Shown: positions 1-8,289 of the stretch, piece by piece | How positions within the stretch are numbered: position 1 is the stretch's first letter | Layout: every line of letters starts with the position of its first letter | Assembly: GCF_023221595.1 (NCBI RefSeq) | Contig: NZ_CP096563.1 | Location: 2,400,501 to 2,464,500 of the forward strand | Length of the DNA: 64,000 nt | Origin: Rhodococcus qingshengii JCM 15477 | Lineage (GTDB): Bacteria > Actinomycetota > Actinomycetes > Mycobacteriales > Mycobacteriaceae | Direction: 5' to 3' | Program-made: the position numbers and the translations under genes | Notes under the pieces: generated by a model | The model's database searches: none | What the model saw: only the letters and a program-made list of their open reading frames with translations | What the model was told of the DNA's origin: nothing

Positions 1-676
1 AGGCGGTGCGGATGCCGGTGAGAATAGCCGGCATTGCCGCTCGCAGTTCGAGTTTCACCAATCGATCCCAACGGGACGCGCGGCCGAGGGTGAAGAGTTC
101 GTGCAGTCCGCGATCGACCGATTGCAATCCGAAGTGTGTGTTGGTGATGATCGGGAAGGCTGCGATGAGAACACACACCAGGGTACGCGCGGTCATACCG
201 TAGCCGAACCAGAGCCCGATGAGGGGGACGATGGCGAGGATGGGAATGACCTGCAGCACAACGGCATAGGGATAGACGATCCGCTCGATCCACTTGGCCT
301 GGCTCATCAGCACGCCGGTTCCGACGCCGACTGCCACCGCGACGACGAAGCCGACCAGTGCTACCTGTGCCGTCACTGCGAGGGCTTCGAGCATGGGCGA
401 GAGGTGCTTCCAGTCGAGTAGCGACTTTGTCAGTACTTGACTCGGCGGCGGAAGGAGGAATCGACGTTCAGGGGAGAGAACGAGGTAGCTGACGATCGAC
501 CACGCTGCGACCGCGCCGGCAAGTGAGAGCAGCGGATAGAGCAGGAAGGTGCCGAGCGCTCTCATTCGAGAGGGCCGTCCGGGCTGTGACTGTGCTCGCG
601 CAGCGGTCGCAGAATCAGTGCGAACGGCGGAATTGCGTGCGGTGGTGCCCTGTTGCACTGCAAGGACTTCGGTCAT
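1..676 (-). CDS. ABC transporter permease (SsuC/TauC type), 3' end outside window
   Basis: Inner-membrane permease of a nitrate/sulfonate/taurine-type importer. About 225 residues are visible. A Ser/Arg-rich cytosolic N-terminus is followed by hydrophobic segments near residues 44-66, 97-122 and 134-155. The EAA loop that contacts the ATPase is recognisable near the visible end (LGRASRWDRL, then AAMPAILTG). Only the last membrane segment or so is missing, beyond position 1. The ATG at 676 overlaps the TGA of the ATPase gene in an ATGA arrangement, so the two are translationally coupled. The substrate cannot be read from the permease. The divergent receptor and catabolic genes suggest an organic N-containing compound (inference). 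Confidence 0.85.
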   Translation of the reverse strand, partial: MTEVLAVQQGTTARNSAVRTDSATAARAQSQPGRPSRMRALGTFLLYPLLSLAGAVAAWSIVSYLVLSPERRFLLPPPSQVLTKSLLDWKHLSPMLEALAVTAQVALVGFVVAVAVGVGTGVLMSQAKWIERIVYPYAVVLQVIPILAIVPLIGLWFGYGMTARTLVCVLIAAFPIITNTHFGLQSVDRGLHELFTLGRASRWDRLVKLELRAAMPAILTGIRTA

Positions 677-1455
677 CGTGAGCTCCCATGGAGACTGGCC
701 GAGATCTCGGCGACGTGTTCGGTGTATCGGGCGTCGTAGCGCAGTTCCGGGCTACGCGGGTACGGGAAATCGATGTCCACGACCGAATGGATTCGTCCGG
801 GCCGGGCGGTCATGACGACCACCTTGTTTGCGAGGTACACGGCCTCGGATACCGAGTGCGTGATGAACATCGAGGTGAACCCCTTGTCGGTGTAGAGCCT
901 TTGCAGCTCTACCTGCATCTCCAGTCGTGTCATCTCGTCGAGAGCACCGAAAGGTTCGTCGAGCAGCATCACAGCAGGTGCGAGGGTGAGCGCACGCGCC
1001 AACGAGACACGCATCTTCATTCCGCCCGACAACGCGTTGGGCAGTTGTTTCGCAAAGTCCGCCAGGCCCACTGCGCGAATTGCCTCGTCGGCGCGCAACT
1101 TTCGGGCTGCTTTGTCGCCGCCACCGAGTTCGGCGGACAATTCGACGTTGGCCTGCACGGTTCGCCAGGGGAGGAGAGTCGGCTCCTGGAAGATGAAGCC
1201 AACTGATTCGGTGTCGAGGGCAACCGCGCCGCTGGTCGGTCGCTCGAGGCCGGCCGCCATGCGCAACAAAGTCGACTTGCCGCAGCCGGAGGGTCCGACC
1301 ACGGCGACGAAGTCTCCTCGCTCCACGTTCAGATCGATGCCGTCCAGCGCGACAGTGCCGGTATCGAACTTCTTGACGACATCGGAAAAGACCATCTGCA
1401 TCGGTGCGGTGAGCTTGCGAGCGTCGGCATCCTGCATCGTGTTCGCGAGTTCCAT
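673..1455 (-). CDS. ABC transporter ATP-binding protein (SsuB/TauB type)
   Basis: Cytosolic ATPase of 260 residues that powers the importer encoded downstream. Walker A GPSGCGKST lies at about 54-62, the signature LSGGM at 142-146, and Walker B LLDEP at 164-168, followed by the D-loop. The order and length are normal for the nitrate/sulfonate/taurine subfamily. A good GGAGG ribosome site precedes the ATG at 1455. The gene is first in a leftward unit with the permease. The lipoprotein receptor is transcribed in the opposite direction across a 251-bp promoter region with inverted repeats, so the two arms of the transporter are probably co-regulated from there. Confidence 0.9.
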   Translation of the reverse strand: MELANTMQDADARKLTAPMQMVFSDVVKKFDTGTVALDGIDLNVERGDFVAVVGPSGCGKSTLLRMAAGLERPTSGAVALDTESVGFIFQEPTLLPWRTVQANVELSAELGGGDKAARKLRADEAIRAVGLADFAKQLPNALSGGMKMRVSLARALTLAPAVMLLDEPFGALDEMTRLEMQVELQRLYTDKGFTSMFITHSVSEAVYLANKVVVMTARPGRIHSVVDIDFPYPRSPELRYDARYTEHVAEISASLHGSSR

Positions 1456-1706
1456 CTGAGCCTCCGGTTCAATATCGCATGCAAAAGTTCTTCAAGATGT
1501 ATGAACCATCTTGAATTGCATGTATGTCGCCTAGATTGCTGAATGTAAATGTGAGGTGACATTGCAGGTGAAGCGAGAATCCTGGCGCGCGTTACCTGAT
1601 GGAAACAACTAGTCGATTGCATGTAATCCATGTGCTGCAGAATGTGCACATCGGATCATCCTTCCTGGTTCGCCCACATCCCAATTGTTTTCACGAAGGA
1701 GACGCT
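1456..1706. promoter_or_regulatory. Divergent promoter region with dyads
   Basis: This 251-bp gap separates the leftward ATPase-permease unit from the rightward receptor-oxygenase-amidohydrolase unit. A perfect 9-bp inverted repeat, TTCAAGATG (1491-1499) and CATCTTGAA (1507-1515), has a 7-nt spacer. An outer pair, CATGCAA (1478-1484) and TTGCATG (1516-1522), flanks it. The decamer ATTGCATGTA occurs at 1515-1524 and again at 1616-1625. This looks like a regulator binding region, but no regulator gene is visible in the window. Confidence 0.6.
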
Positions 1707-2897
1707 GTGTATTCAAATCGCAAGGTGCATTCCAATCGCAGAAGTGTGGGAGCGGCCGGCGCGGCACTGGCCATGTGTGCAGCCATCGGATTGACTGCGT
1801 GCAGCTCCAGTGAGGCTGAGACGGCCAAGGCTGAATCTCTCGAACCAGCTGCCGAGGCTCAGAACCTAGCGGGTCTCTGTCCGGAAAACGTTGTGGTTCA
1901 ACTCCAATGGCAGCCGCAGTCGGATATGGGAGCGCTCTTCGAGATGCTTGGTCCCGGCTATTCGGTCGACACCGACGACAAGTCCGTCAGCGGGACTCTT
2001 GTCGCCGGAGGGAAGGACACCGGAGTCGACTTGACCTTGCGGGCCGGGGGACCGGCAATCGGGTTCCAATCCGTCAGCTCCCAGATGTACGTCGACGATT
2101 CGATCACTCTCGGCTTGGTGCACGGCGATCAGGTGATCGCGGCAGCGGCAAGTCAGCCCGTTGTGGCCGTCACGCCATTGCTCAAGTACAGCCCGGCAAT
2201 CCTCATGTGGGACAAAGAGTCTCATCCGGAATGGGCGAGTGTTGCCGATATCGGCAAGTCCGACGCGAGTGTCGTCGTTTCCAAGGAGCAACTGTTTCCG
2301 CAGTGGCTCGTGGCGAAAGGCCTACTGAAGCAGTCTCAGCTCGACACGAGCCACGACGGAGCTCCCTCGCGATTTGTCGGTGACCCGACCATCGCTCAGC
2401 AAGGATTCGCGAATTCGGAACCGTACACGTACGAGAAGGAGACGCCGGCGTGGGACAAGCCGGTTTCCTATGACCTGCTGAAAGATTCGGGTTTCGACAT
2501 CTACGCGTCCAATGTTTCCGTTCGTGCCGACAAGGTCGAGACACTCTCCCCGTGTTTGAGCAAGCTGGTTCCGATCATTCAGCAGGCCACCGCGGACTAC
2601 ATCACTGCGCCGGATACGGCGAATGCTGCCATTGTCGACGTCGTCTCGCAGGACGTGTCGTTCTCTCCCTACACCGAGGGTGAAGCAGCGTTCAGTGCCC
2701 AACTCTTGAAAGAGAAGGGCCTGATCGCGAACGAGGCGGACGGATCCGTCGGCACGTTCGACATGACGCGAGTCGCTCACACCGTCGAAGAACTGAAGCC
2801 CATCCTGAACGCCTGGGGTGCGGCGATACCGCAGTCATTGACTGCAGAAGCGATCTACACCGACAAGTTCACCGATCGGTCCATCGGAATCCGCTGA
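1707..2897 (+). CDS. ABC transporter substrate-binding lipoprotein (NMT1/SsuA-like)
   Basis: Extracytoplasmic receptor of about 396 residues. I chose the GTG at 1707 because GAAGGA lies just upstream and it gives a proper export signal: a basic N-terminus, a hydrophobic stretch, and a lipobox LTAC about 30 residues in, followed by a Ser/Glu-rich linker. The mature part resembles periplasmic binding proteins of the NMT1/taurine type. It starts a rightward unit with an oxygenase and an amidohydrolase, and its cognate ATPase and permease lie divergently. The ligand is unknown; thiamine-precursor, sulfonate or N-heterocycle receptors are all possible within this fold. Confidence 0.8.
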   Translation: MYSNRKVHSNRRSVGAAGAALAMCAAIGLTACSSSEAETAKAESLEPAAEAQNLAGLCPENVVVQLQWQPQSDMGALFEMLGPGYSVDTDDKSVSGTLVAGGKDTGVDLTLRAGGPAIGFQSVSSQMYVDDSITLGLVHGDQVIAAAASQPVVAVTPLLKYSPAILMWDKESHPEWASVADIGKSDASVVVSKEQLFPQWLVAKGLLKQSQLDTSHDGAPSRFVGDPTIAQQGFANSEPYTYEKETPAWDKPVSYDLLKDSGFDIYASNVSVRADKVETLSPCLSKLVPIIQQATADYITAPDTANAAIVDVVSQDVSFSPYTEGEAAFSAQLLKEKGLIANEADGSVGTFDMTRVAHTVEELKPILNAWGAAIPQSLTAEAIYTDKFTDRSIGIR

Positions 2898-2912
2898 AGG
2901 AGCTGACAGCAA

Positions 2913-3890
2913 ATGACTTACGACATGACAGAACTCAACCGCGAGACCCGCATGGGTGGCCTGGGCACGGAGACCACCGACCGCGAGGTCCGAAGAATCG
3001 ATCTCTCGGATTTCGAGAACCGGCGCAGCGAGATCGCCGAGGAGTTGTGGTCGGCAGCGACCGACATCGGATTCTTCCAAATCGTCAATCACGGGATCGA
3101 TCTGGACCAGGTCCGCGAGGCCTTCGCGGCGGCCGAGCGATTCTTTGCACTGCCCACCGAGGTCAAAGCGCAGTATCCGCTCAAGAAGGGTTTCAACTCC
3201 GGCTGGGAGAGCATGACGCAGGTGCGTCCGTCCATCGGAACACCTGATCAGAAAGAGTCCTATCAGGTGACCCGCCCGCATATGGGTGATCTGTGGCCCA
3301 CTGCAGACGAATTGGGCGGATTCCGCGAAACGATCCTGGACTTCGAAGCCAAGTGCTGGGGCATTGCGATGGACCTGTTGTCGTGCTTCGCCGAGAAGCT
3401 GGGATTCGAACGAGACTTCTTCACCAGGGCACATGACCCGTCGGTGGACACCTACCAGAGCACGCTGCGACTACTCCACTACTTCCCCCTTGCCGCCGAC
3501 GCAGATGTCGAAGGGATGTGGCGTGCCGGAGCACACACCGATTTCGATTGCCTGACATTGCTTTTCCAGCGTGACGGTCAGGGCGGCTTGCAACTGTGCC
3601 CGGGCAAGGAGATGGACACCCAGGAATGGACGTCGGTGGTGCCGGCTGAGGAAGCAATCACCTGCAACATCGGCGACATGCTGATGAGATGGAGTGATGA
3701 CGTCCTGCCGTCGAATTTTCATCGAGTCAAGAGTCCCGGAGTCACCGACTATCGGGGAGCCCGCTACAGCCTCGCGTTCTTCGCTCAGGCGAACCGCGAC
3801 GTGACCATCGAGGGGCCGGCGGGCAAGTACCCGCCGATCACTGCCGAGGACTACATCGACCAGCGAGTACGCGCGAACTTCGCGCGTTGA
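2913..3890 (+). CDS. 2-oxoglutarate/Fe(II)-dependent oxygenase, isopenicillin N synthase family
   Basis: Cytosolic non-haem iron oxygenase of 325 residues. The DIOX N-terminal domain contains the typical GFFQIVNHGI stretch at about 53-62. The iron triad is visible as H208-x-D210 and distal H270 (NFHRV). R284-x-S286 would bind the carboxylate of 2-oxoglutarate. Known relatives hydroxylate or oxidatively cleave small molecules, including pyrimidines and amino-acid derivatives. The gene follows the receptor by 15 bp, with GGAG before the ATG, and precedes an amidohydrolase. It probably oxidises the imported compound (inference). Confidence 0.88.
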   Translation: MTYDMTELNRETRMGGLGTETTDREVRRIDLSDFENRRSEIAEELWSAATDIGFFQIVNHGIDLDQVREAFAAAERFFALPTEVKAQYPLKKGFNSGWESMTQVRPSIGTPDQKESYQVTRPHMGDLWPTADELGGFRETILDFEAKCWGIAMDLLSCFAEKLGFERDFFTRAHDPSVDTYQSTLRLLHYFPLAADADVEGMWRAGAHTDFDCLTLLFQRDGQGGLQLCPGKEMDTQEWTSVVPAEEAITCNIGDMLMRWSDDVLPSNFHRVKSPGVTDYRGARYSLAFFAQANRDVTIEGPAGKYPPITAEDYIDQRVRANFAR

Positions 3891-3930
3891 TCCGTATCCG
3901 TTCCGTCACACACTTTCAGGAGAACTGGCG

Positions 3931-5259
3931 ATGACTACCGCGCCCAAGAACATGACCGACGCGATCATCCGGGACGTGACGTTGTACAGCGGCGGGCAAT
4001 GGCTGACCGGCCACGACGTCGTCGTCTCGAATGGGGTGGTCGAATCGATCGAGAAGTCGACCGGCACCGCCACACCTGGAAGTGTGGACGGATCGGGGGC
4101 GTATCTGATCCCTGGGTTCGTCAACACCCATACGCACCTTCAGCAGTCACTGATGCGTGGGATCGCCGAAGGGACACCGCTTCTCGAATGGCTACTCGCG
4201 GTCGCAGAAGAGTCGGTTCAGATCACGCCGGAGCGCGCATACACGGCCACTGTCGCAGCCTCGCTGGAGGCATTGCGCAGCGGTACGACCACCCTGGTCG
4301 AACACATGTGGCCGCATCCGTCCAGCGAGGTTCACGACGCTGTGATCCGGGCGTTGCACGACACCGGGATTCGTGCCGTACTGGGACGCGGAACCGCAGA
4401 CCGGGCGGACAAGACGAGGAAGTGGGGCTTCGATCCGCGGCTCATGCAACCACTCGGAGACGTTCTCGCACATACGGATCAGATGATGCGCGACGTCGCA
4501 GGTTCCCGCGTCGACGTGGCAGTCGCGGTACCGAACCCACGTTCGCTGACCCCGGATGGGATGTCGGAAGTGCGTGAGTTCGCGCAGGCTCGCGACCTGA
4601 CGGTCTCGATTCACCTGCTCGAGACGCAGACCGACAACACGATGTGTACCGAACACGCGGGCATGAACGCGGTCGACTACCTGGATTCCCATGGGTTCTT
4701 GTGGGACCGGGTGCTGGCGGTCCACTGCGTCGAACTCGACGACCGTGGTCAGAAGGTGCTGGCGGAGCGCGGCGTCGGAGTGTCGTACAACCCCGTCAGC
4801 AACATGCGGCTCGGTAGCGGAATCGCGCCCGTCCCGAGTTTCCTCGACGCGGGGATCGCGGTGGGGTTGGGTGTGGACGGCGCAGCCAGCAACGATACTC
4901 AGGACATGCTCGAGACGCTGCGCACCGGCGCCTATGTGCAGCGAGCCGCGCGCGGCCGTGCCGACCTGCTCGGCTTCGAAGCCATGATCGACATCGCATC
5001 CGGCGGTGCAAACGCAGCACTCGGTCTGCCGGCCAGGTCCGGCGGGATCTCCGTGGGCGATCCCGCCGACCTCACCATGATTCGGTTCGAACGCGACTTC
5101 GGTTGCCTCCCGGTGCGAGATCCGGGTGCGTCCATTCTCACGACGGGCAGTCGTCAGATAGTGGACACGGTGTTGGTTGCGGGCGAGGTCGTGCTCCGCG
5201 ACGGGCACTCGACTCGCGTCGACGAGGCGGAATTGATCCGCACGCTCAGCGCTTTGTGA
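3931..5259 (+). CDS. Amidohydrolase / aminohydrolase (SAH-deaminase/AtzB/TrzN-like)
   Basis: Metal-dependent hydrolase of 442 residues from the amidohydrolase superfamily. The strand-1 metal motif is H67-x-H69 (NTHTHLQQS). Further ligands are likely in SIHLLET, AVHCVELD and the late GVDGAASND motif. This layout fits deaminases and dechlorinases acting on purine-, pyrimidine- or triazine-like rings, such as S-adenosylhomocysteine deaminase, 8-oxoguanine deaminase and AtzB. AGGAG sits before the ATG at 3931. It is third in the receptor-oxygenase-hydrolase unit. The exact substrate cannot be assigned, but an N-heterocycle is the best guess. Its 3' end faces the acyl-CoA synthetase gene 6 bp away. 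Confidence 0.85.
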   Translation: MTTAPKNMTDAIIRDVTLYSGGQWLTGHDVVVSNGVVESIEKSTGTATPGSVDGSGAYLIPGFVNTHTHLQQSLMRGIAEGTPLLEWLLAVAEESVQITPERAYTATVAASLEALRSGTTTLVEHMWPHPSSEVHDAVIRALHDTGIRAVLGRGTADRADKTRKWGFDPRLMQPLGDVLAHTDQMMRDVAGSRVDVAVAVPNPRSLTPDGMSEVREFAQARDLTVSIHLLETQTDNTMCTEHAGMNAVDYLDSHGFLWDRVLAVHCVELDDRGQKVLAERGVGVSYNPVSNMRLGSGIAPVPSFLDAGIAVGLGVDGAASNDTQDMLETLRTGAYVQRAARGRADLLGFEAMIDIASGGANAALGLPARSGGISVGDPADLTMIRFERDFGCLPVRDPGASILTTGSRQIVDTVLVAGEVVLRDGHSTRVDEAELIRTLSAL

Positions 5260-5265
5260 CTGTGC

Positions 5266-6900
5266 TCAGTCTTCGCTGATCTCCATCTCGATCAGGACGC
5301 GGCGCAACAGCTTTCCGGTGGCGTTGCGGGGAAGTTCGTCGATGAAGACGATCTCGCGGGGAACCTTGTAGCGCGCGAGATTCGACCGGACGTGATCCTT
5401 CAGCTCGTCGGAGTTCTGGTCGGCGCCGTGGGCGACGACGACAAAAGCTCGCAGGCGGTGCCCGAAGTCGGCGTCCTCGACTCCGATGACTGCCGCTTCC
5501 AAGACGTCCTCTCGATCGGCGAGCAGGTTCTCGACTTCGAGCGGGTAGACGTTCTCGCCACCGGAGACGATCATGTCGTCGTCGCGGCCGTCGACGAAGA
5601 GGAGGCCGTTGGCGTCGAAGTGTCCGACGTCGCCGGTCGAGAGAAGTCCGTCGATACGTTCCTTGTCGCGCCCGTCGGTGTATCCCTCGAAGCTCAGCCC
5701 GCTGGCGACGAATATCCTGCCGATCGTGTGTGGGGTGGTGATCTTCTTGTTGTTCTCGTCGAACAGTTCGACGTGACAGGTCACCGGAGCGCGGCCCGCG
5801 GTTCCCGGCGCAATGGTCAGATCCTCGGGAGTCGCGACCGTGGCCACTGCGACCTCGGTGGATCCGTACAGGTTGTAGAGGACGTACCCGAACGAGGCCG
5901 TGACTCGCTTGCACAGGTCGGGTGAGAGTGACGAACCTGCCGAGAAGATGATCTTCAGGTTCGACGTGTCGTACTTGGACAGCACGTCGGGACCGAGGTC
6001 GATGATGCGAGTGAGCATCGTCGGGACCACGACCAGGCTGTCGCACTTGTACTGGGCGACAAGCTTGATCGTGTTCTCCGGATCGAACTTTCGATGCATG
6101 ACGACGGTCTGGCCGAGCGCCAACGCGAGAGCGAACTGCGAGACACCGGTTCCGTGGAAGGCGGGGGCCGCCATCATCATGGTCTGTCCGCGGCGCAACG
6201 GCACGCGGTCGAGGAACTGCGCCGACGCGAGAGGGGAGGTGTGGCCACGCGGCGCACCCTTGGGAGTTCCCGTTGTGCCGCTGGTGAGGAGGACGAAGCC
6301 ACCGTTCTTCTCGGGTGCCGGCACCGACGACGTGGTGCGTCCGGCGATGGCCTCGTCGAGAGTAGCTGCCGTGGAACCGTCAGCGGCCGTGCCCTCTGGC
6401 CAGGAACGATAGACGACGACGTCGTCCGGCAAGGCATCGGCGATGTCCGCGAACTCGTCGTCGTAGACGAAGGCGACCACCTTCTCCCGCGCGGCGACGT
6501 CCACGAGTTGGGGCCGAGCGAAGCCCGTGTTCATGAGAACGAGCTTCGTTCCGTTCTTCGCTGCCGCCAGCATGGTCAGGACCAAGCCTCGATGGTTACG
6601 GCACATCGCACCCATGACGGAGTCGGAGGTGATGCCGTCGGCCTGCCACGCCCGGACCAACGCGTTGCTCTGACGCTCGAGCTCGGCATAGGTGATGGGG
6701 CCGCGCTCGTCGATGATCGCCACCGCGTCGTAGCCGTTCTCGGCGTGTGCATGGACCGGCCCGGCAAAGGGTCCGTACTTGTCCACGGCTGCAATGGATT
6801 TGAGTCCGCGATCGAGGCGAGGGAACGGAACGAGTCCGGCTCGGAACATGACCCCCGCCGCGCCGATGGTGTCAGTGACCTTGGTGACCAATCCGGGCAT
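5266..6900 (-). CDS. Fatty-acyl-CoA synthetase (FadD12-like)
   Basis: AMP-forming ligase of 544 residues that activates a carboxylic acid to its acyl-CoA through an acyl-adenylate. The P-loop TSGTTGTPKG is at about 206-215, the YGSTE motif is central, STGDVG gives the conserved aspartate, and the catalytic lysine near the C-terminus is in NATGKLLRR. From memory it resembles mycobacterial FadD12, which works on medium- or long-chain acids. GAGG lies before the ATG. The fadE pair lies upstream on the same strand, separated by a hairpin terminator, so it is probably its own transcript within a lipid-oxidation neighbourhood. Confidence 0.88.
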   Translation of the reverse strand: MPGLVTKVTDTIGAAGVMFRAGLVPFPRLDRGLKSIAAVDKYGPFAGPVHAHAENGYDAVAIIDERGPITYAELERQSNALVRAWQADGITSDSVMGAMCRNHRGLVLTMLAAAKNGTKLVLMNTGFARPQLVDVAAREKVVAFVYDDEFADIADALPDDVVVYRSWPEGTAADGSTAATLDEAIAGRTTSSVPAPEKNGGFVLLTSGTTGTPKGAPRGHTSPLASAQFLDRVPLRRGQTMMMAAPAFHGTGVSQFALALALGQTVVMHRKFDPENTIKLVAQYKCDSLVVVPTMLTRIIDLGPDVLSKYDTSNLKIIFSAGSSLSPDLCKRVTASFGYVLYNLYGSTEVAVATVATPEDLTIAPGTAGRAPVTCHVELFDENNKKITTPHTIGRIFVASGLSFEGYTDGRDKERIDGLLSTGDVGHFDANGLLFVDGRDDDMIVSGGENVYPLEVENLLADREDVLEAAVIGVEDADFGHRLRAFVVVAHGADQNSDELKDHVRSNLARYKVPREIVFIDELPRNATGKLLRRVLIEMEISED

Positions 6901-6991
6901 ACGTGAACCTCTTCCGAGCGTCGTTGTAGGACTGATTACACACTAATGCGCAATCAGGTTTCGGTGGTGAAGTTTCACGATGGCGACCGAG

Positions 6992-7031
6992 CACTCCGCC
7001 CCGCCACCTCGAAAGGTGGCGGGGCGGAGTG
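6992..7031 (-). terminator. Terminator after fadE23
   Basis: A perfect 17-bp GC-rich inverted repeat with a 6-nt loop (TCGAAA), placed between the end of fadE23 and the start of the acyl-CoA synthetase gene. There is no strong U-tract, as is common for actinobacterial terminators. Confidence 0.8.
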
Positions 7032-7056
7032 TTTCGGGATCTGGTCCGTGCGACCG

Positions 7057-8262
7057 TCACTTCAGTTCGGCGGACGACTTTCCGAGCAGGCGGCGTGCGA
7101 CGATCAGCTGCTGGATCTGCTGGGTGCCCTCGAAGATGTCGAGAATCTTCGAGTCGCGGCCCCACTTCTCGAGCAACGGGCGCTGCGAGTAGCCGTAAGT
7201 GCCGGCCAACTCGACTGCCTTGAGCGTCACGTCGGTGCCGGTGCGGCCGGCCTTCGCCTTGGACATGGACGCTTCGAGCGAGTTCGGCTTCTTGTTGTCG
7301 GCCATCCACGCCGCGCGCAGAGACAGCAGGTACGCGGCCTCCCAGTCGGCTTCCAAACGGATGAACTCGGCTGCAGCTGCATGCTGGTTGTAGACCGGTG
7401 TGTCGTAGGAGATCTCGACACCGGCTTCGGTCAGGATGCCGCGCAGTTCTTCGAGAGCTGCGCGTCCGACGCCGACGGCCATGGCTGCAACGAGGGGCCG
7501 GGTGTTGTCGAACGTCTGCATGACGCCGGCAAAGCCCTGCTCCACGTTGACCTCCGGGCTGCCGAGGATGTTGTCCGCGGGAATGCGGCAATCCTGGAGC
7601 AGGAGTACTGCGGTGTCGGAGGCCTTGATGCCCAGCTTGTGCTCGAGGCGAGCAACGCTCAGGCCCGGTGCGTCACGCGGAACGACGAACGACTTGATGG
7701 CCGCTCGGCCCTTCGACTTGTCGACCGACGCCCACACGACGATGTGCGTCGAACGCTCACCGGCGGTGACGAAGATCTTCTCGCCGTTGAGAACCCACTC
7801 GTCGCCGTCGAGAACGGCGGTGGTGGTCACGGCGGCGGAGTCGGAACCGAAGCTCGGTTCGGTGATGGCCATCGAGGCCCACACCTTGCCGAAACGTTCG
7901 AGCTGTTCGTCGGTTGACACTGCGGCGATCGCGGCGTTGCCGAGCCCCTGGTAGGGGATCGAGAGCATGAGTCCGACGTCGCCCCAAGACGTTTCGAGCG
8001 AGTTGAGGAGCGCAGACATGTTGCCGCCGTTGGCGTTGCCACCCTTGGCGCTCGCGTCGGACCGTCCGCCGCTGGCACCGCCGATGTCTCCACCGGAATC
8101 GGAGAGGCCTTCGACCATGGCGGCCATGGTGTCGAGCTCGACGGGATACTCGTGCTCAGCGAGATCGTACTTACGTGAAATGGGTCGGAAGATCTGCGCC
8201 GCGACCTGATGTGCCTGGTTCGCTGATGCTTTGAGCTTCTTGGGAAGTTCGAGGTTGATCAT
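7057..8262 (-). CDS. fadE23: Acyl-CoA dehydrogenase FadE23
   Basis: FAD-dependent acyl-CoA dehydrogenase of 401 residues, catalysing the first oxidation step of a beta-oxidation-type pathway. The N-terminus (MINLELPKKL, then RPISRKYDLAEHEYPVELD) recalls M. tuberculosis FadE23. The ACAD signatures are present: ITEPSFGSD, WVLNGEKIFVT and the C-terminal FEGTQQIQQL. It lies 27 bp downstream of fadE24, so the two are an operon and possibly subunits of one heteromeric enzyme, as for other mycobacterial paired FadEs (inference). A strong hairpin follows it. Confidence 0.92.
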   Translation of the reverse strand: MINLELPKKLKASANQAHQVAAQIFRPISRKYDLAEHEYPVELDTMAAMVEGLSDSGGDIGGASGGRSDASAKGGNANGGNMSALLNSLETSWGDVGLMLSIPYQGLGNAAIAAVSTDEQLERFGKVWASMAITEPSFGSDSAAVTTTAVLDGDEWVLNGEKIFVTAGERSTHIVVWASVDKSKGRAAIKSFVVPRDAPGLSVARLEHKLGIKASDTAVLLLQDCRIPADNILGSPEVNVEQGFAGVMQTFDNTRPLVAAMAVGVGRAALEELRGILTEAGVEISYDTPVYNQHAAAAEFIRLEADWEAAYLLSLRAAWMADNKKPNSLEASMSKAKAGRTGTDVTLKAVELAGTYGYSQRPLLEKWGRDSKILDIFEGTQQIQQLIVARRLLGKSSAELK

Positions 8263-8289
8263 CGTGGTTCTCCTGGAAGTTCAGCGGCG

